From Halopelagius fulvigenes (GTDB lineage: Archaea > Halobacteriota > Halobacteria > Halobacteriales > Haloferacaceae), in contig NZ_JBHSXH010000015.1 in assembly GCF_042662625.1 (NCBI RefSeq), positions 1,178,001-1,242,000 of the forward strand: 64,000 nucleotides of DNA, written 5' to 3'. A program made the position numbers and the translations under genes. A model generated the notes under the pieces. It saw only the letters and a program-made list of their open reading frames with translations. It had not been told where the DNA came from and did not search any database. Positions 16,490 through 25,479 of the stretch are shown here, piece by piece; the stretch's first letter is position 1; every line of letters starts with the position of its first letter.

Positions 16490-17409
16490 GCGACCACCCC
16501 CGCGAGGGCGACGGCCAGCAGTCCGGCGCGGCGCGTCACCGCGACGGCGCGGGCGGCGTCGTCGGCGGAGGGGAGCGGCGAGGACGGCCCGCCGGCGGCC
16601 GCGCCGGGGTCGAGGTCGTACGCGCCCGGTTTCGTCAGTCGCGCCGGAAGCGCCGCCGCCATCGTCGCCATCGGCCACCCGGAGTTCGGCGAGGCGGGCC
16701 GCCGCGCCAACGAGCGAACCCGGTCGGACGAGACGAGCGTCGGCGTCCCGGCGGCGACGGCCACGAGGAGGGCCGAGAGGCGCGCCGGGAGCCACATCGC
16801 GGCGTCGTCGAGGCGGGCGGGGGCCCACCCGACGGGCTTCGACCGGTAGCCGAGCATCGAGTCGAGCGTGTTGACGCCTTTCACCCACGCGGCCGCGCCC
16901 GCGGCCAGGGGGAGCGAGAACGGCGCGCAGACCGCGAACGCGGCGAGGGGTGCGACGAGGCCGTCAGCGAGGTTCTCCGCGACGCTCTCGACGGCCGCGG
17001 AGCGGAGGTGCGCGGCGTCCAACGCGGAGGCGTCGCGCCCGGCCAGAGAGCGGAGCGACAGGCGCGCAGCGTCGATGTCGGCGTCCGCCTCGGCGACTAC
17101 CTCGCGGGCGGAATCGAGGAGCATCCTGAGGCTCGTCGTCGAGAAGAGGACGAGTCCGGCGAGGAGAGCGCCGAGGGAGGGGTGGAGCGTCGAACCGGCG
17201 GCGACGACGCCAGCGCCCGCGCCCGCGAAGAGAAGTGGAAGCGAGACGGCGGCGACGACGCCGACGAGTCGGGGACGGGACCACTCGCGGTCCACCGCGC
17301 CCACGAGGCGGCCGAACCGCGCGACGGGGTGGAGTCGCGTCGGCGGTTCGGCGAACGCGGCGTCCAAGGCGGCGGCGAGGCCCACCGCCGCGGTTGCGGT
17401 CAGGGGCAC
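16480..17409 (-). CDS. cbiB: adenosylcobinamide-phosphate synthase, membrane protein
   Basis: A 309-residue membrane enzyme that condenses adenosylcobyric acid with aminopropanol phosphate. Family landmarks: DAAFAEPPTRLHPVARFGR near residues 15-33, AAVESVAENLADGLVAPLAA, WVKGVNTLDSMLGYRS followed by the DDAAMWLPARL segment, and the later SPNSGWPMATMAAAL. The start is GTG at 17409, overlapping the stop of the HAD gene by 10 nt. Together with CobS it would form the membrane part of nucleotide-loop assembly. Confidence 0.92.
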   Translation of the reverse strand: MPLTATAAVGLAAALDAAFAEPPTRLHPVARFGRLVGAVDREWSRPRLVGVVAAVSLPLLFAGAGAGVVAAGSTLHPSLGALLAGLVLFSTTSLRMLLDSAREVVAEADADIDAARLSLRSLAGRDASALDAAHLRSAAVESVAENLADGLVAPLAAFAVCAPFSLPLAAGAAAWVKGVNTLDSMLGYRSKPVGWAPARLDDAAMWLPARLSALLVAVAAGTPTLVSSDRVRSLARRPASPNSGWPMATMAAALPARLTKPGAYDLDPGAAAGGPSSPLPSADDAARAVAVTRRAGLLAVALAGVVAWF

Positions 17410-18035
17410 GACTCTCCCCCGTCGCGGAGGCGCGCCGCCAGCGTCTCCAGCGGAACGTCCGCGACGTCCACGAACCGCCCGCCGACGGCCTCGACGCCGC
17501 CGTCCGCCTCCGGGTCGTCGCCGACGTGGACGAGCGTTTCGGGGGCGACGCCGAGTCGATTCGCCAGCGTGCGGAACGCCTCGGGGTGGGGCTTTCGCCA
17601 CCCGCAGGCGACGCTGGTCACCGTCGCGTCGAAGGCGTCGCGGTCGAAGTCCGCGCGGATGGTCGTCCGCGCGACGAGTTCCGGGACCGAACAGTTCGAG
17701 AGGAGGCCGACGGGGCCGCGTTCCGCCGCCGCGGCGATAGCCTCCGCCGCGCCGGGGCGCGTCTCCACGTCGGGGTCGAAGGCGGCGACGACGGCCCGGC
17801 GGGCGGCGTTCGCGGGCACCTCGACGCCGCGAGAGCGGAGGGCGGCGGCGACGTGCGCCGGGAGGGGGACTTCCGCGCCCTCGGGGGCGTCCACGTGGAC
17901 TTCGCCGTACGCCGCCGCCCAGTCGTCCGGGACGGCGACGCCCCGTTCGCGGAGTTCCGCCGCCACCGCCGCCGCGGGGTCGGCGGTTCGGTCCACGGAG
18001 ACGAGGGTGCCGAAGAGGTCGAAAGAGACTGCCAC
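17400..18035 (-). CDS. HAD-superfamily hydrolase at the head of the cobamide operon
   Basis: A 211-residue HAD phosphatase. Motif I is DLFGTLVSVD at about residues 6-15 with an unusual second position (DLFGT instead of DxDGT, common in haloacid dehalogenase-like and YjjG-like proteins). Motif II is LLSNCS, motif III is the Lys in GWRKPHPEAF, and motif IV is HVGDDPEAD. The GTG at 18035 puts motif I at the N terminus. It overlaps cbiB by 10 nt, so it belongs to the operon. The locus has no obvious alpha-ribazole phosphate phosphatase (CobC/CobZ), so this protein is a candidate for that step. This is inference only. Confidence 0.82.
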   Translation of the reverse strand: MAVSFDLFGTLVSVDRTADPAAAVAAELRERGVAVPDDWAAAYGEVHVDAPEGAEVPLPAHVAAALRSRGVEVPANAARRAVVAAFDPDVETRPGAAEAIAAAAERGPVGLLSNCSVPELVARTTIRADFDRDAFDATVTSVACGWRKPHPEAFRTLANRLGVAPETLVHVGDDPEADGGVEAVGGRFVDVADVPLETLAARLRDGGESCP

Positions 18036-18086
18036 GTCATGAGAGTGAGCGAAATTCGACTTCAATATGCCGGAGGTGGACGGCGC

Positions 18087-19132
18087 TCAGTCGTCGCCGG
18101 CGTCACCGCCGCCGTCGCCGCCGTCGCGGAGGGACGCCCACGCCCGGACGTAGTGCGCCCAGTACCCCCGGTGGTCTCCGTACGCGTTGCTCAGCCGTAC
18201 GATATCGTCGTCGGTGGCGTCGTCGAGGCCGTACAGGTCGGCGACGGCCTCCCGGAGGCGACGCTCTCGGACGGGGAGGAGCGACGCGCGGCCGAACCCG
18301 CGGCGCGCGACGAAGGTGGCCGACCGGGGGTCGAACCCCCGAACCTCGGAGAGGCGGGCGACGAGACTCCGCGACGAGAGCGCCGAGAGGTCCTCGCCTT
18401 CGAACGCCTCCGCGGCCGCGAGGACGGCCCGCGCGGCTTCGTCGTCCAGCGTTTCTCGGACCGTCTCGGGGGCCGCCGCGACGCGTCCCGGCGTCGGGAA
18501 CAGACGGAGGGTCGAAGACCCGGCGTCGCCGGNNNNNNNNNNNNNNNNNNNNNNNNNNNNNNNNNNNNNNNNNNNNNNNNNNNNNNNNNNNNNNNNNNNN
18601 NNNNNNNNNNNNNNNNNNNNNNNNNNNNNNNNNNNNNNNNNNNNNNNNNNNNNNNNNNNNNNNNNNNNNNNNNNNNNNNNNNNNNNNNNNNNNNNTTCCA
18701 CCGGAGGGCCGTCGGCGTCCGACGCGAGATGGCGGCCCAGCAGGCGGCCTCGAACGGCGTCGGGAAGCGGACGTGGTGGTAGCCGCGCAGGTCGGCGACG
18801 GCGCGCGCGAACGCCGGGTCCGAGGCGGCGGCGTCGTACAACGGCGAGGGGTCGTCGGAGAAAGAGAGGAACGAATCGAGGCGCTCCGCCACCGCGTTTC
18901 CGTCGCCCGGTTCCTCGACCCACTCCACCCGGGCGCGCACGAGGCCGCACTCGTCCGCGTGCAGGTGGGCGACGAACGGTTCGGGGGCGAACCCGCCCGT
19001 GACGACGGCCTCGCGGTGACCGGCGGTGCCGTCGGACGCGGGCGCGAACCGGTCGAGGTACTCGACCGACCGCCGGAAGTCGTACGGCGCCGCGACGGGA
19101 AGCGCGAGACTCGTCCACTTCGCAACTGCCAT
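18087..19132 (-). CDS. AlkA-like DNA glycosylase (HhH-GPD), interrupted by an assembly gap
   Basis: The N-terminal part from ATG 19132 (MAVAKWTSLALPVAAPYDF) matches the AlkA N-terminal domain, followed by HHVRFPTPFEAACWAAISRRT, the start of the HhH-GPD barrel. After 163 N the C-terminal part ends at 18087 with LSEVRGFDPRSATFVARRGFG and a terminal HRGYWAHYVRAWASL. The two halves are in different frames as written. A true gap length of 2 modulo 3 would join them, so this looks like a gap-size artefact. In the C-terminal part the segment where AlkA has its catalytic Asp reads SLLPVRERRL with no Asp. Confidence 0.75.
18533..18695. other. assembly gap (163 N)
   Basis: An unbroken run of N inside the DNA glycosylase gene. 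The gap size is inconsistent with the reading frame on its two sides (see the glycosylase entry), so its length is probably an estimate. Confidence 0.99.
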
Positions 19133-19215
19133 GGCGGGACCAGCGTTCGACTCCCCTTGAACCTCCGCCGAGAGCGGAGCGAAAGTGACCCGTTCGGCGG
19201 AAGTGGTGGGCGGAG

Positions 19216-20415
19216 CTACCGAATCACGTTCGATTCGAGGTCGCGGGGGTAGTACGTCAGCGTCTCCGTCCCGTTCTCGGTGACGGCGACGGTGTCGGAG
19301 TGGCGGTAGCCCGCCTCTTCCGTGTAGATGCCGGGTTCGGCGGTGTAGACGTGTCCGGGGGCCATCCGCTCGTCCCCCTCGGAGGCGTCGGCGTAGTCGG
19401 CGGCGACGTGGTCGGTCCACCCGCCGTCGATGTACGGCGGTTCGTGGCCGTCGAGGCCGATGTTGTGTCCGACGTGGTGTTGCGCCAAGTCGGCGACGCC
19501 CTGTTCCTCGAAGTACTCCGTCACGGCGTCGTCGACGTACGCTATCTCGACGCCGGGGCCGAGCGAGTCGATGGCGATGGTCTGGGCTTCGAGCATCACC
19601 TCGAAGTAGTGGGCGTCCTCCGGCGAGGGGTCGCCGACGAACATCGTGCGTTCGAGTTCGGAGTAGTAGCCGTCCACGTTCGCCGTCGCGCCGGTGATTA
19701 TCGCGTCGCCCTCCGAGAGCCGTTCGTTCGGCGTGTGGCCGTGCGGAAGCGTCGTCTCGCGGCCGCTTACGTAGCCGGCCGTCACCGGGCCGTCGCCGCG
19801 GACGCGGACGGCGTATCGGTCGCCGAGGGTATCGAGCATCGTGCGCGACGCCTCCATCGAGGCGCGTTGGGAGACCGTCGCGGGGTGCGCGCCGACTTCG
19901 GTGTAGTCGGCGAGGTGGCGGTGGCCGAGGTTGGCCCACTTCGCCGACTCGCGGATGCAGTCGATTTCGGCGTCGGACTTCTCCCAGCGCATCCGTCCGA
20001 CCCAGTTCTGCGTCTCCACGTCGAGAACGTCCGACAACGACGGCCCGCGAAAGCCCATGACGCCGGGCGCGCCGTCTGCGTCCGCAGCGACGCGTTCCGC
20101 GCCGAGTCCGCGGAGCATCTCAACCGCCGTCTCCGTGGGGTCGCCGCCGGGGTAGTCGAAGTAGCGGTGGACGGCGTCGATGGTCGGCGTCTCGGAGACG
20201 CGTTCGACTTCGAGGCGGGGGACGGTGATTTTGACGCGGTCCTGGGTCACCGCGAGGACGACCGGTCGCTCCGTCTGGACGTGGTGAAAGCCGGTCAGAT
20301 ACTCGATGCTCGTCGCGTCGAACCACACCGCCGCGTCGGCGTCCGCGTCGGCGAGGCGGCCGCGGACGAGCGTGAGACGGGTTTCGAACTCTGCGTCGGG
20401 GAGACGAGTCGCCAT
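19216..20415 (-). CDS. M24-family (pita-bread fold) peptidase/creatinase-like protein
   Basis: A 399-residue protein with the two-domain layout of Xaa-Pro peptidases and creatinases: an N-terminal domain (about 1-160) and a C-terminal pita-bread domain. The C-terminal region shows GHNIGLDGHEPP, TAEPGIYTEEAGY and a terminal VTENGTETLTYYP. Of the usual metal ligands, the first Asp position reads Gly/Thr and the second is Glu (ITGATANVDGYYSELERT). The final Glu of the RxED motif is replaced (YRHSD). The His and one Glu remain. Loss of metal ligands is known for creatinase, which is metal-free. The substrate is not assignable. Confidence 0.8.
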   Translation of the reverse strand: MATRLPDAEFETRLTLVRGRLADADADAAVWFDATSIEYLTGFHHVQTERPVVLAVTQDRVKITVPRLEVERVSETPTIDAVHRYFDYPGGDPTETAVEMLRGLGAERVAADADGAPGVMGFRGPSLSDVLDVETQNWVGRMRWEKSDAEIDCIRESAKWANLGHRHLADYTEVGAHPATVSQRASMEASRTMLDTLGDRYAVRVRGDGPVTAGYVSGRETTLPHGHTPNERLSEGDAIITGATANVDGYYSELERTMFVGDPSPEDAHYFEVMLEAQTIAIDSLGPGVEIAYVDDAVTEYFEEQGVADLAQHHVGHNIGLDGHEPPYIDGGWTDHVAADYADASEGDERMAPGHVYTAEPGIYTEEAGYRHSDTVAVTENGTETLTYYPRDLESNVIR

Positions 20416-20500
20416 ACGCTCACGTCGGAGGTGCGCGGATAAATAGCCACGAGAGGCGGAAACGTTCGGACGGCGGGACGGCGGACGGCGCGTCGGGGGG

Positions 20501-20902
20501 TCAGTTTCCGCTCGTGCGGTCGTCCTCGACGTCGTCTATCTCTTCGAGGTTTCGCTGGTCGTTCGCCTCCGCCGCGTCGACGCCGCCCTCGGGCGTGCGG
20601 TCCGACATCGCCTCGCCGGTCAGTTCGTTGTAGACGGCCTCGCGCGCCTCTTGGGCCGAGTCGTACTCGTCGTCGAGGCGGTCGAACACGCTCCCGAGCG
20701 ACTCCGTCTCGTTCGGCAGGTCGCTGGTCTGGTCTCCGTACGCGCGCGATAGTTCCTCGCTTGTCGCGGGGTACTTGTGGTCGTCCAGCGAGGTGTCCGT
20801 CTCTTTGAGGATGTTCTCGACGTGTTCCGTGCGTTCGTGTCTCCGCTCGTTCGCGTCTCGGATGTCTCGTTCCGCCAGGTCGTCGGAGTCGTCCGGTGCC
20901 AT
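20501..20902 (-). CDS. acidic haloarchaeal protein, DUF5789-like
   Basis: A 133-residue very acidic soluble protein. The segment YPATSEELSRAYGDQTSDLPNETESLGSVFDRL, ending with EYDSAQEAREAVYNELTGEA, resembles the DUF5789 pattern found throughout haloarchaea. Function unknown. It stands alone, with about 100 nt to its neighbours. The first 35 residues are highly charged and probably disordered or coiled. Confidence 0.6.
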   Translation of the reverse strand: MAPDDSDDLAERDIRDANERRHERTEHVENILKETDTSLDDHKYPATSEELSRAYGDQTSDLPNETESLGSVFDRLDDEYDSAQEAREAVYNELTGEAMSDRTPEGGVDAAEANDQRNLEEIDDVEDDRTSGN

Positions 20903-21006
20903 GTCTGGACGGAGGGTACCGACGGGGAAGGACTCTGTGGCCCGGCAGGCGATAGGTCAGAAATCGCGGTCGAAGAGGGCGGCGGCCGACCGTTCCGCGC
21001 CGGCGC

Positions 21007-22092
21007 TCAGTCGTCCGACGCGTCCGAGGAACGCGGCGTCGTCCCGGCCGTCGCCTCCGAGACGGAGTCGATGTCGATGCTCACCCACTCGCCGTCGGCG
21101 CGCGCGGACTCGTAGGCCGCCTCCGTGACGGCGGTGACGCGCAGGCCGTCGTGGGCCGTCGCCGGCGGGTCCGTCCCCTCGCGGAGGGCGCGCAGGAAGT
21201 CCGCCGCGCGGTTGTGCTGTTTCTCGAAGTCCACGTACGGGACGTGCTCGGTGCTGTCGGGGTCGATGGTCTTCAGGTTGCGAGGCTCCCACTCCCGGCC
21301 TTCGAGGTACACCGCACCGTCGTCGTCCCAGACGTGGATGTGCTCTCGCGTCGCGGGCGCGTCGCCGTTCACCGCGACGGTGGCCGTCGCCCCCTCCTCG
21401 AACCGGATGCGCAGGCTTCCGACGCCGTCCACGCGCCGTTCGTCGTCGATGAACTGCATGTCGGCGGAGACCGCCGTCGGGGTCAGTCCGGTCGTCCACA
21501 GAATCGCATCGAGCAGGTGGCTCCCGGTGTCGTACAGGTAGCCGCCGCCGCTCAGGTCCGGGTTCTGCCGCCACGTGCCCTCGAAGCGGTCCACCCAATC
21601 CTGCGTCACCTCGGCGGTGAGCCAGTTGGGCGACCGGTCCGTCCCCTCCCAGCGCTTCCGGGCCGACCGGAACGAGGGGTTGAGGTGGCGCTGGTAGCCG
21701 ACCATGAGCATCTCCTCGCTCTCTCGGGACCGTTCGTACAACTCGCGGGCCGTCTCCAAGTCCGTCGTCATCGGCTTGTCGCAGTAGACGTGGAGGCCGG
21801 CGTCGAACGCGGCGGACACCTGCTCGTAGTGGAGCGTATGAGGCGTCCCGACGAGAACCGCGTCCAAGTCCGTCTCCTCGTCGTACATCCGCTGGTAGTC
21901 CTCGTACTGCGAGGACTCCGGGACGTGGAACGTCTCCCCGCCCTGCTTCCGTGCGGACTCGTTCACGTCGCAGAGCGCGGTGACGCTGACGTCCGGGTGC
22001 GCGTCGAACTCACCCCCGACGGTGGTCCCGATGTATCCCAGCCCGATGACTCCCATCTGTAGCGGCGTCGTGAAAGAACGGTCGTCGTCCAT
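21007..22092 (-). CDS. Gfo/Idh/MocA-family NAD(P)-dependent oxidoreductase
   Basis: A 361-residue sugar or cyclitol dehydrogenase-type enzyme. The Rossmann motif GVIGLGYIGTTVGGEF is at about residues 14-29. The catalytic motif is CDKPMTTD near 104-111, a variant of the usual EKP, with Lys as proton shuttle. The substrate-domain motif GGYLYDTGSHLLD (about 187-199) carries the His expected for the second active-site residue. The start is ATG at 22092, with 22056 as an internal alternative. It is monocistronic, so its substrate cannot be inferred from neighbours. Confidence 0.85.
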   Translation of the reverse strand: MDDDRSFTTPLQMGVIGLGYIGTTVGGEFDAHPDVSVTALCDVNESARKQGGETFHVPESSQYEDYQRMYDEETDLDAVLVGTPHTLHYEQVSAAFDAGLHVYCDKPMTTDLETARELYERSRESEEMLMVGYQRHLNPSFRSARKRWEGTDRSPNWLTAEVTQDWVDRFEGTWRQNPDLSGGGYLYDTGSHLLDAILWTTGLTPTAVSADMQFIDDERRVDGVGSLRIRFEEGATATVAVNGDAPATREHIHVWDDDGAVYLEGREWEPRNLKTIDPDSTEHVPYVDFEKQHNRAADFLRALREGTDPPATAHDGLRVTAVTEAAYESARADGEWVSIDIDSVSEATAGTTPRSSDASDD

Positions 22093-22247
22093 GCGTGGTT
22101 TCGCCGGTAAGGCGGGCGGCGCAATAGGTGTTTGGTAAATGTCACCCCCTGGAGGGAAACGTCACGAGATGGAGAACGGGCGCGGTTAGGCAACGTTTCG
22201 ATCGGTACGTTTTCTAATACGTTCGCGCGGATCGGACGCCCTCGGCG

Positions 22248-23237
22248 TCACCAGCGGTGGTGGACGTGTTCGCGAACGCGTTCGTCGTACACCGACTCGA
22301 CGCGTTCGAGTTGGTCCGCCGAGAGGGGCGGAAGCGAGGCGGCGGCGACGTTGTCGGCGATGTGGTCGGGGTTCAGCGACCCGGGGATGATCGTCGAGAC
22401 GGCGTCGAACGAGAGAATCCACCGGAGCGTGAACTGCGCCAGCGTCGTTCCCTCGGGGACGACGGCTTCCAACTCCTCCGCCGCGGTCAGTCCCTCCTCG
22501 AACGGGACGCCCGCGAACGTCTCGCCCACGTCGAACGCGTCGCCCTCGCGGTTGTAGTTGCGGTGGTCGTCCTCGGGGAACTCGGTATCTCGCGAGAGTG
22601 CGCCCGTGAGGAGGCCCGAGGCGAGGGGGACGCGGACGATGACGCCCACGTTCCGTCGCTTCGCCTCGCGGAAGAACACCTCGGCGGGACGCTGACGGAA
22701 CGGGTTGAAGATTATCTGCACCGTCTCGACGCCCGGATACTCGATGGCCTTCAGTCCCTCCTCGACTTTCTCGACGCTCACGCCGTAGTGGGAGAGTTTA
22801 CCGTCGTCCCGCAGAGCGTCGAGGGCGTCGAACACCTCGGGGCGGTAGTACACCTCGCGCGGCGGGCAGTGAAGCTGGAGGAGGTCCAGCGAATCGACGC
22901 CGAGGTTCTCTCTGCTTCGGTCCACGAACCGGTCGAGGTTCTCGGCGGTGTAGCGGTCGGCCTCGTGGGGGTCGAGGCGGCGGCCCGCCTTCGTGGCGAC
23001 GGTCACGTCGTCCCACGCGTCGCGTTCGTCCACCACCTCGCCGACGAGTCGTTCGCTCCGGCCGTCGCCGTACACGTCCGCGGTGTCGAGGAAGTCGATG
23101 CCCTCGTCCAACGCCGCGCGGACGGCGTCGCGTCCCTCCTCGTCCGAGACGTCTCCCCAGTCGCCGCCGAGTTGCCACGTTCCGAGTCCGATCTCCGTCA
23201 CGTCGTACCCCGTCGTTCCAAGCGGTCGGTGGTCCAT
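22248..23237 (-). CDS. aldo/keto reductase
   Basis: A 329-residue TIM-barrel NADPH-dependent oxidoreductase. The catalytic tetrad is visible: Asp and Tyr in DFLDTADVYGDG (about 48-59), Lys in VTVATKAGRR (about 78-87) and His in LDLLQLHCPP. The C-terminal cofactor segment is STIIPGSLNPDHIADN. It is of the YajO/Tas-like open-chain group. The physiological substrate is unknown. The gene is transcribed towards the Gfo/Idh/MocA gene with a 155-nt spacer that has an AT-rich promoter-like segment. Confidence 0.87.
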   Translation of the reverse strand: MDHRPLGTTGYDVTEIGLGTWQLGGDWGDVSDEEGRDAVRAALDEGIDFLDTADVYGDGRSERLVGEVVDERDAWDDVTVATKAGRRLDPHEADRYTAENLDRFVDRSRENLGVDSLDLLQLHCPPREVYYRPEVFDALDALRDDGKLSHYGVSVEKVEEGLKAIEYPGVETVQIIFNPFRQRPAEVFFREAKRRNVGVIVRVPLASGLLTGALSRDTEFPEDDHRNYNREGDAFDVGETFAGVPFEEGLTAAEELEAVVPEGTTLAQFTLRWILSFDAVSTIIPGSLNPDHIADNVAAASLPPLSADQLERVESVYDERVREHVHHRW

Positions 23238-23386
23238 AGGTAGCGAGTGTCGTCCCCGGCCCCTAAGTGTGGGTCCACCGGCAGAACGCGCGGGCGACAG
23301 GGCGGACGCCGTCGGAGACGTTGACGTTGTGCGCGCGGGGTGCCGGACCGCCCGGAGAATATACGGACGGCGTCCCTCGTTCGGGT

Positions 23387-23869
23387 GTGACTCTCGAACA
23401 GACGCAAGCGCCCGACTTCACGCTCGAAAACACCGGCGGCGGCGAGACGACCCTCTCGGAGACGCTCGACTCCGGGCCGACCGTCGTCCTCGTCAACCGC
23501 GGCCACTGGTGCAGCTTCTGCGCGGAACAGCTCCAGACGTTCAGCGAGGTGTCGTACGACCTGTGGTTCAACGACGACATCGACGTCGTCCCCGTCGTGA
23601 CGGACCCGATGGACGAGGTGACGGAGATGCGCGACCGCTTCGACCTCGACATCCAACTGCTCGCCGACCCCGAGGGTACCGTCACCGACCAGTACAGCGG
23701 TACCGAGGAGACGAGTCACGGACTCACCGGCGTCGCCGCGACGTACGTCGTGGACGAGGACGGAACCGTGCGGTACGAACAGGTCGCGGACCACCCCGCC
23801 GACCGAACGTACGGAAACTGGGTCCGGTACTTCATCCGTAACGACTACGAAGACCCGTTCGAGGGCTGA
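23387..23869 (+). CDS. peroxiredoxin-like (AhpC/TSA) protein with a CxxC active site
   Basis: A 160-residue thioredoxin-fold protein. The active-site segment is LVNRGHWCSFCAEQL (about 33-47), with the peroxidatic-type Cys in a CSFC pair as in the PRX-like2/bacterioferritin-comigratory branch. The C-terminal ATYVVDEDGTVRYEQVADHP is the usual strand pair. The start is GTG at 23387 (VTLEQTQAPDFTLEN), which fits the domain's N-terminal TQAPDFTL motif. The likely role is peroxide or disulfide reduction in the cytoplasm. It is divergent from the aldo/keto reductase. Confidence 0.82.
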   Translation: MTLEQTQAPDFTLENTGGGETTLSETLDSGPTVVLVNRGHWCSFCAEQLQTFSEVSYDLWFNDDIDVVPVVTDPMDEVTEMRDRFDLDIQLLADPEGTVTDQYSGTEETSHGLTGVAATYVVDEDGTVRYEQVADHPADRTYGNWVRYFIRNDYEDPFEG

Positions 23870-23912
23870 ACGGACCCGCCGTTTAACGGCCGGCCGGTCC
23901 CTACTACCGCCC

Positions 23913-24572
23913 GTGACTTCCATAGCCGACTTCCTCATGCCCGCCGCCGCCTTCCCGTTGGGGAGGGTCTTCGAAGAACGGCCGGAGGTGCGACTGGAAC
24001 TGGACCGCGTGGTTCCGAACACGGACACGGTGATGCCGTTCTTCTGGGTGCACGACCCCGAGGGGGAGATGGAAGAGATCCTGGAGGTGTTCGACAGCCT
24101 CGGAGAGTTGCGGTCGGTCGTCCTGATGGAGGACTTAGGCGACAGGGGCCTGTTCCGCGCGGAGTGGGACCCCGACTACATGGGCATCATGGGAGCCATC
24201 GCCGCCACGGACGTGACCGTCGTCTCCGCTAGCGGGTCGGAGTCGGGGTGGACGTTTGAACTCCGCGCTCGGTCCTCGGAGTCCTTCTCGGAGTTCCAAC
24301 GCCACTGCGACGACCACGGGATACCCGTGAGTCTCACCCGTCTCAGTCGACTCACCGAGACGACGACCGGTTCGGGGTACGACCTGACCGAAGAGCAGTA
24401 CGAGGCGTTGGTCCTCGCCTTCGAGAGGGGGTACTACGACGAACCCCGGCGGACGAACCTGGAGGAACTGGCCGCGGAGCTCGGCATCTCGCGTCCGTCA
24501 CTCTCGGCGCGTCTCAAGCGCGGGTATCGCAACCTCCTCGCGGCGACCATCGTCGACGACGGAACGACGTAG
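23913..24572 (+). CDS. HTH_10 (bacterio-opsin activator-like) transcriptional regulator
   Basis: A 219-residue regulator. The first ~150 residues form the N-terminal sensor domain common in haloarchaeal Bat-like proteins, with VMPFFWVHDP, LFRAEWDP and VVSASGSESGWTFELRARS. The C-terminal HTH_10 domain (about 160-215) reads LTEEQYEALVLAFERGYYDEPRR, followed by LEELAAELGISRPSLSARLKRGYRNLL. The start is GTG at 23913, 43 nt after the peroxiredoxin stop, so the two may share a transcript. The ligand and targets are unknown. Confidence 0.87.
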   Translation: MTSIADFLMPAAAFPLGRVFEERPEVRLELDRVVPNTDTVMPFFWVHDPEGEMEEILEVFDSLGELRSVVLMEDLGDRGLFRAEWDPDYMGIMGAIAATDVTVVSASGSESGWTFELRARSSESFSEFQRHCDDHGIPVSLTRLSRLTETTTGSGYDLTEEQYEALVLAFERGYYDEPRRTNLEELAAELGISRPSLSARLKRGYRNLLAATIVDDGTT

Positions 24573-24643
24573 CCCTGCGTTACTTAAACGGGTTCTATAA
24601 TTAGTGCCAGCGGTGAACCGTGCGCGGAGCGATTTCCGATCCA

Positions 24644-24973
24644 ATGCCGAATTCTACGGGACGGGACGAGTCGGTTCCGTTCACCTACGATATCCCCTCC
24701 GAGGAGTCTCCCAGCAGTGCAGTCGTCGCGGCGGTGGCCGCGGTGGCGGGGTACAGACCCGTCGCGGCCGAACGGACGGGCGAGGACGACGCCGTCCCCG
24801 TACTTGACCCGTTGTACACCGTCGTGAACCCCGACGCCCTCGACGCGATGTTTCGAGACGACGGGTCGCCCGCCATCGCCGGCAGAGTCCGATTCACGTA
24901 CCACGATTGCGACGTCGCCGTCCGCAGTGACGGCGTCGTGACGGTCACTCCGCCGGAGTGCGTCGCGGAGTGA
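24644..24973 (+). CDS. HalOD1 output-domain protein
   Basis: A 109-residue stand-alone HalOD1 domain. These small haloarchaeal domains are thought to be output modules of signalling systems. The conserved features are SSAVVAAVAAVAGYRP, the LDPLYTVVNPDALDAMF core, and the beta strands VRFTYHDCDVAVRSDGVVTVTP. A GTG at 24620 would add eight residues. The ATG at 24644 gives a better N terminus. Monocistronic. Confidence 0.8.
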   Translation: MPNSTGRDESVPFTYDIPSEESPSSAVVAAVAAVAGYRPVAAERTGEDDAVPVLDPLYTVVNPDALDAMFRDDGSPAIAGRVRFTYHDCDVAVRSDGVVTVTPPECVAE

Positions 24974-25086
24974 GGAATCGACCGGTCGTACCCCCCGGCG
25001 TCGAACGCCCCGCCTCGTTTTCGCTGCGAACAAAGTCCGTCTCCCTCCCAAGAACACTATAATAGTCCGACTCCGTGTTAGGGAAT

Positions 25087-25431
25087 ATGTTAGTCACTAT
25101 CTACCAGTACAAGCACGAGGAGGTCCAGTTCGACGACAATCGGACGACGGGCGAGTCCCAAACGGAGGACTCGGTGAACCCGGAGGCGGAGGAGTACTTC
25201 GGCGAGGAACTGGACATCGACGCCGAGGTGTGGGAGACGGTGGAGTACGAGGGGTCGCCGATTCAGCGCCGGGAGGTCACCCTCGACGACGTCACGGCCG
25301 TGTCGATGCCGGAGGAGGCGGAGTCGAGGGGCGGCGAACTCCCCGGGACGACGGTCCAGATCCGCCGCGAGGGAACCATCGAACAGCTCGAACACGCGAC
25401 GGTAATCGAAGCGGAGGACCGGGCGCCGTAG
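25087..25431 (+). CDS. acidic protein of unknown function
   Basis: A 114-residue acidic soluble protein that begins MLVTIYQYKHEEVQFDD. It is rich in Glu and Asp, with predicted beta strands around VWETVEYEGSPIQRREVTL and a C-terminal strand TVQIRREGTIEQLEHATVIE. I recognise no family. The ATG at 25087 is preceded by an AT-rich stretch (actataatagtcc), a plausible promoter. Confidence 0.6.
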   Translation: MLVTIYQYKHEEVQFDDNRTTGESQTEDSVNPEAEEYFGEELDIDAEVWETVEYEGSPIQRREVTLDDVTAVSMPEEAESRGGELPGTTVQIRREGTIEQLEHATVIEAEDRAP

Positions 25432-25479
25432 GGAGTCAGGTCGCTGGCTCCCTTCGTCGCAGTCGCCCCAAAAACGAGT

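Noticed and set aside
18533..18695. A frameshift in the DNA glycosylase gene
   Set aside because: The shift occurs exactly across the N run, whose length is probably arbitrary. A correct length would join the halves.
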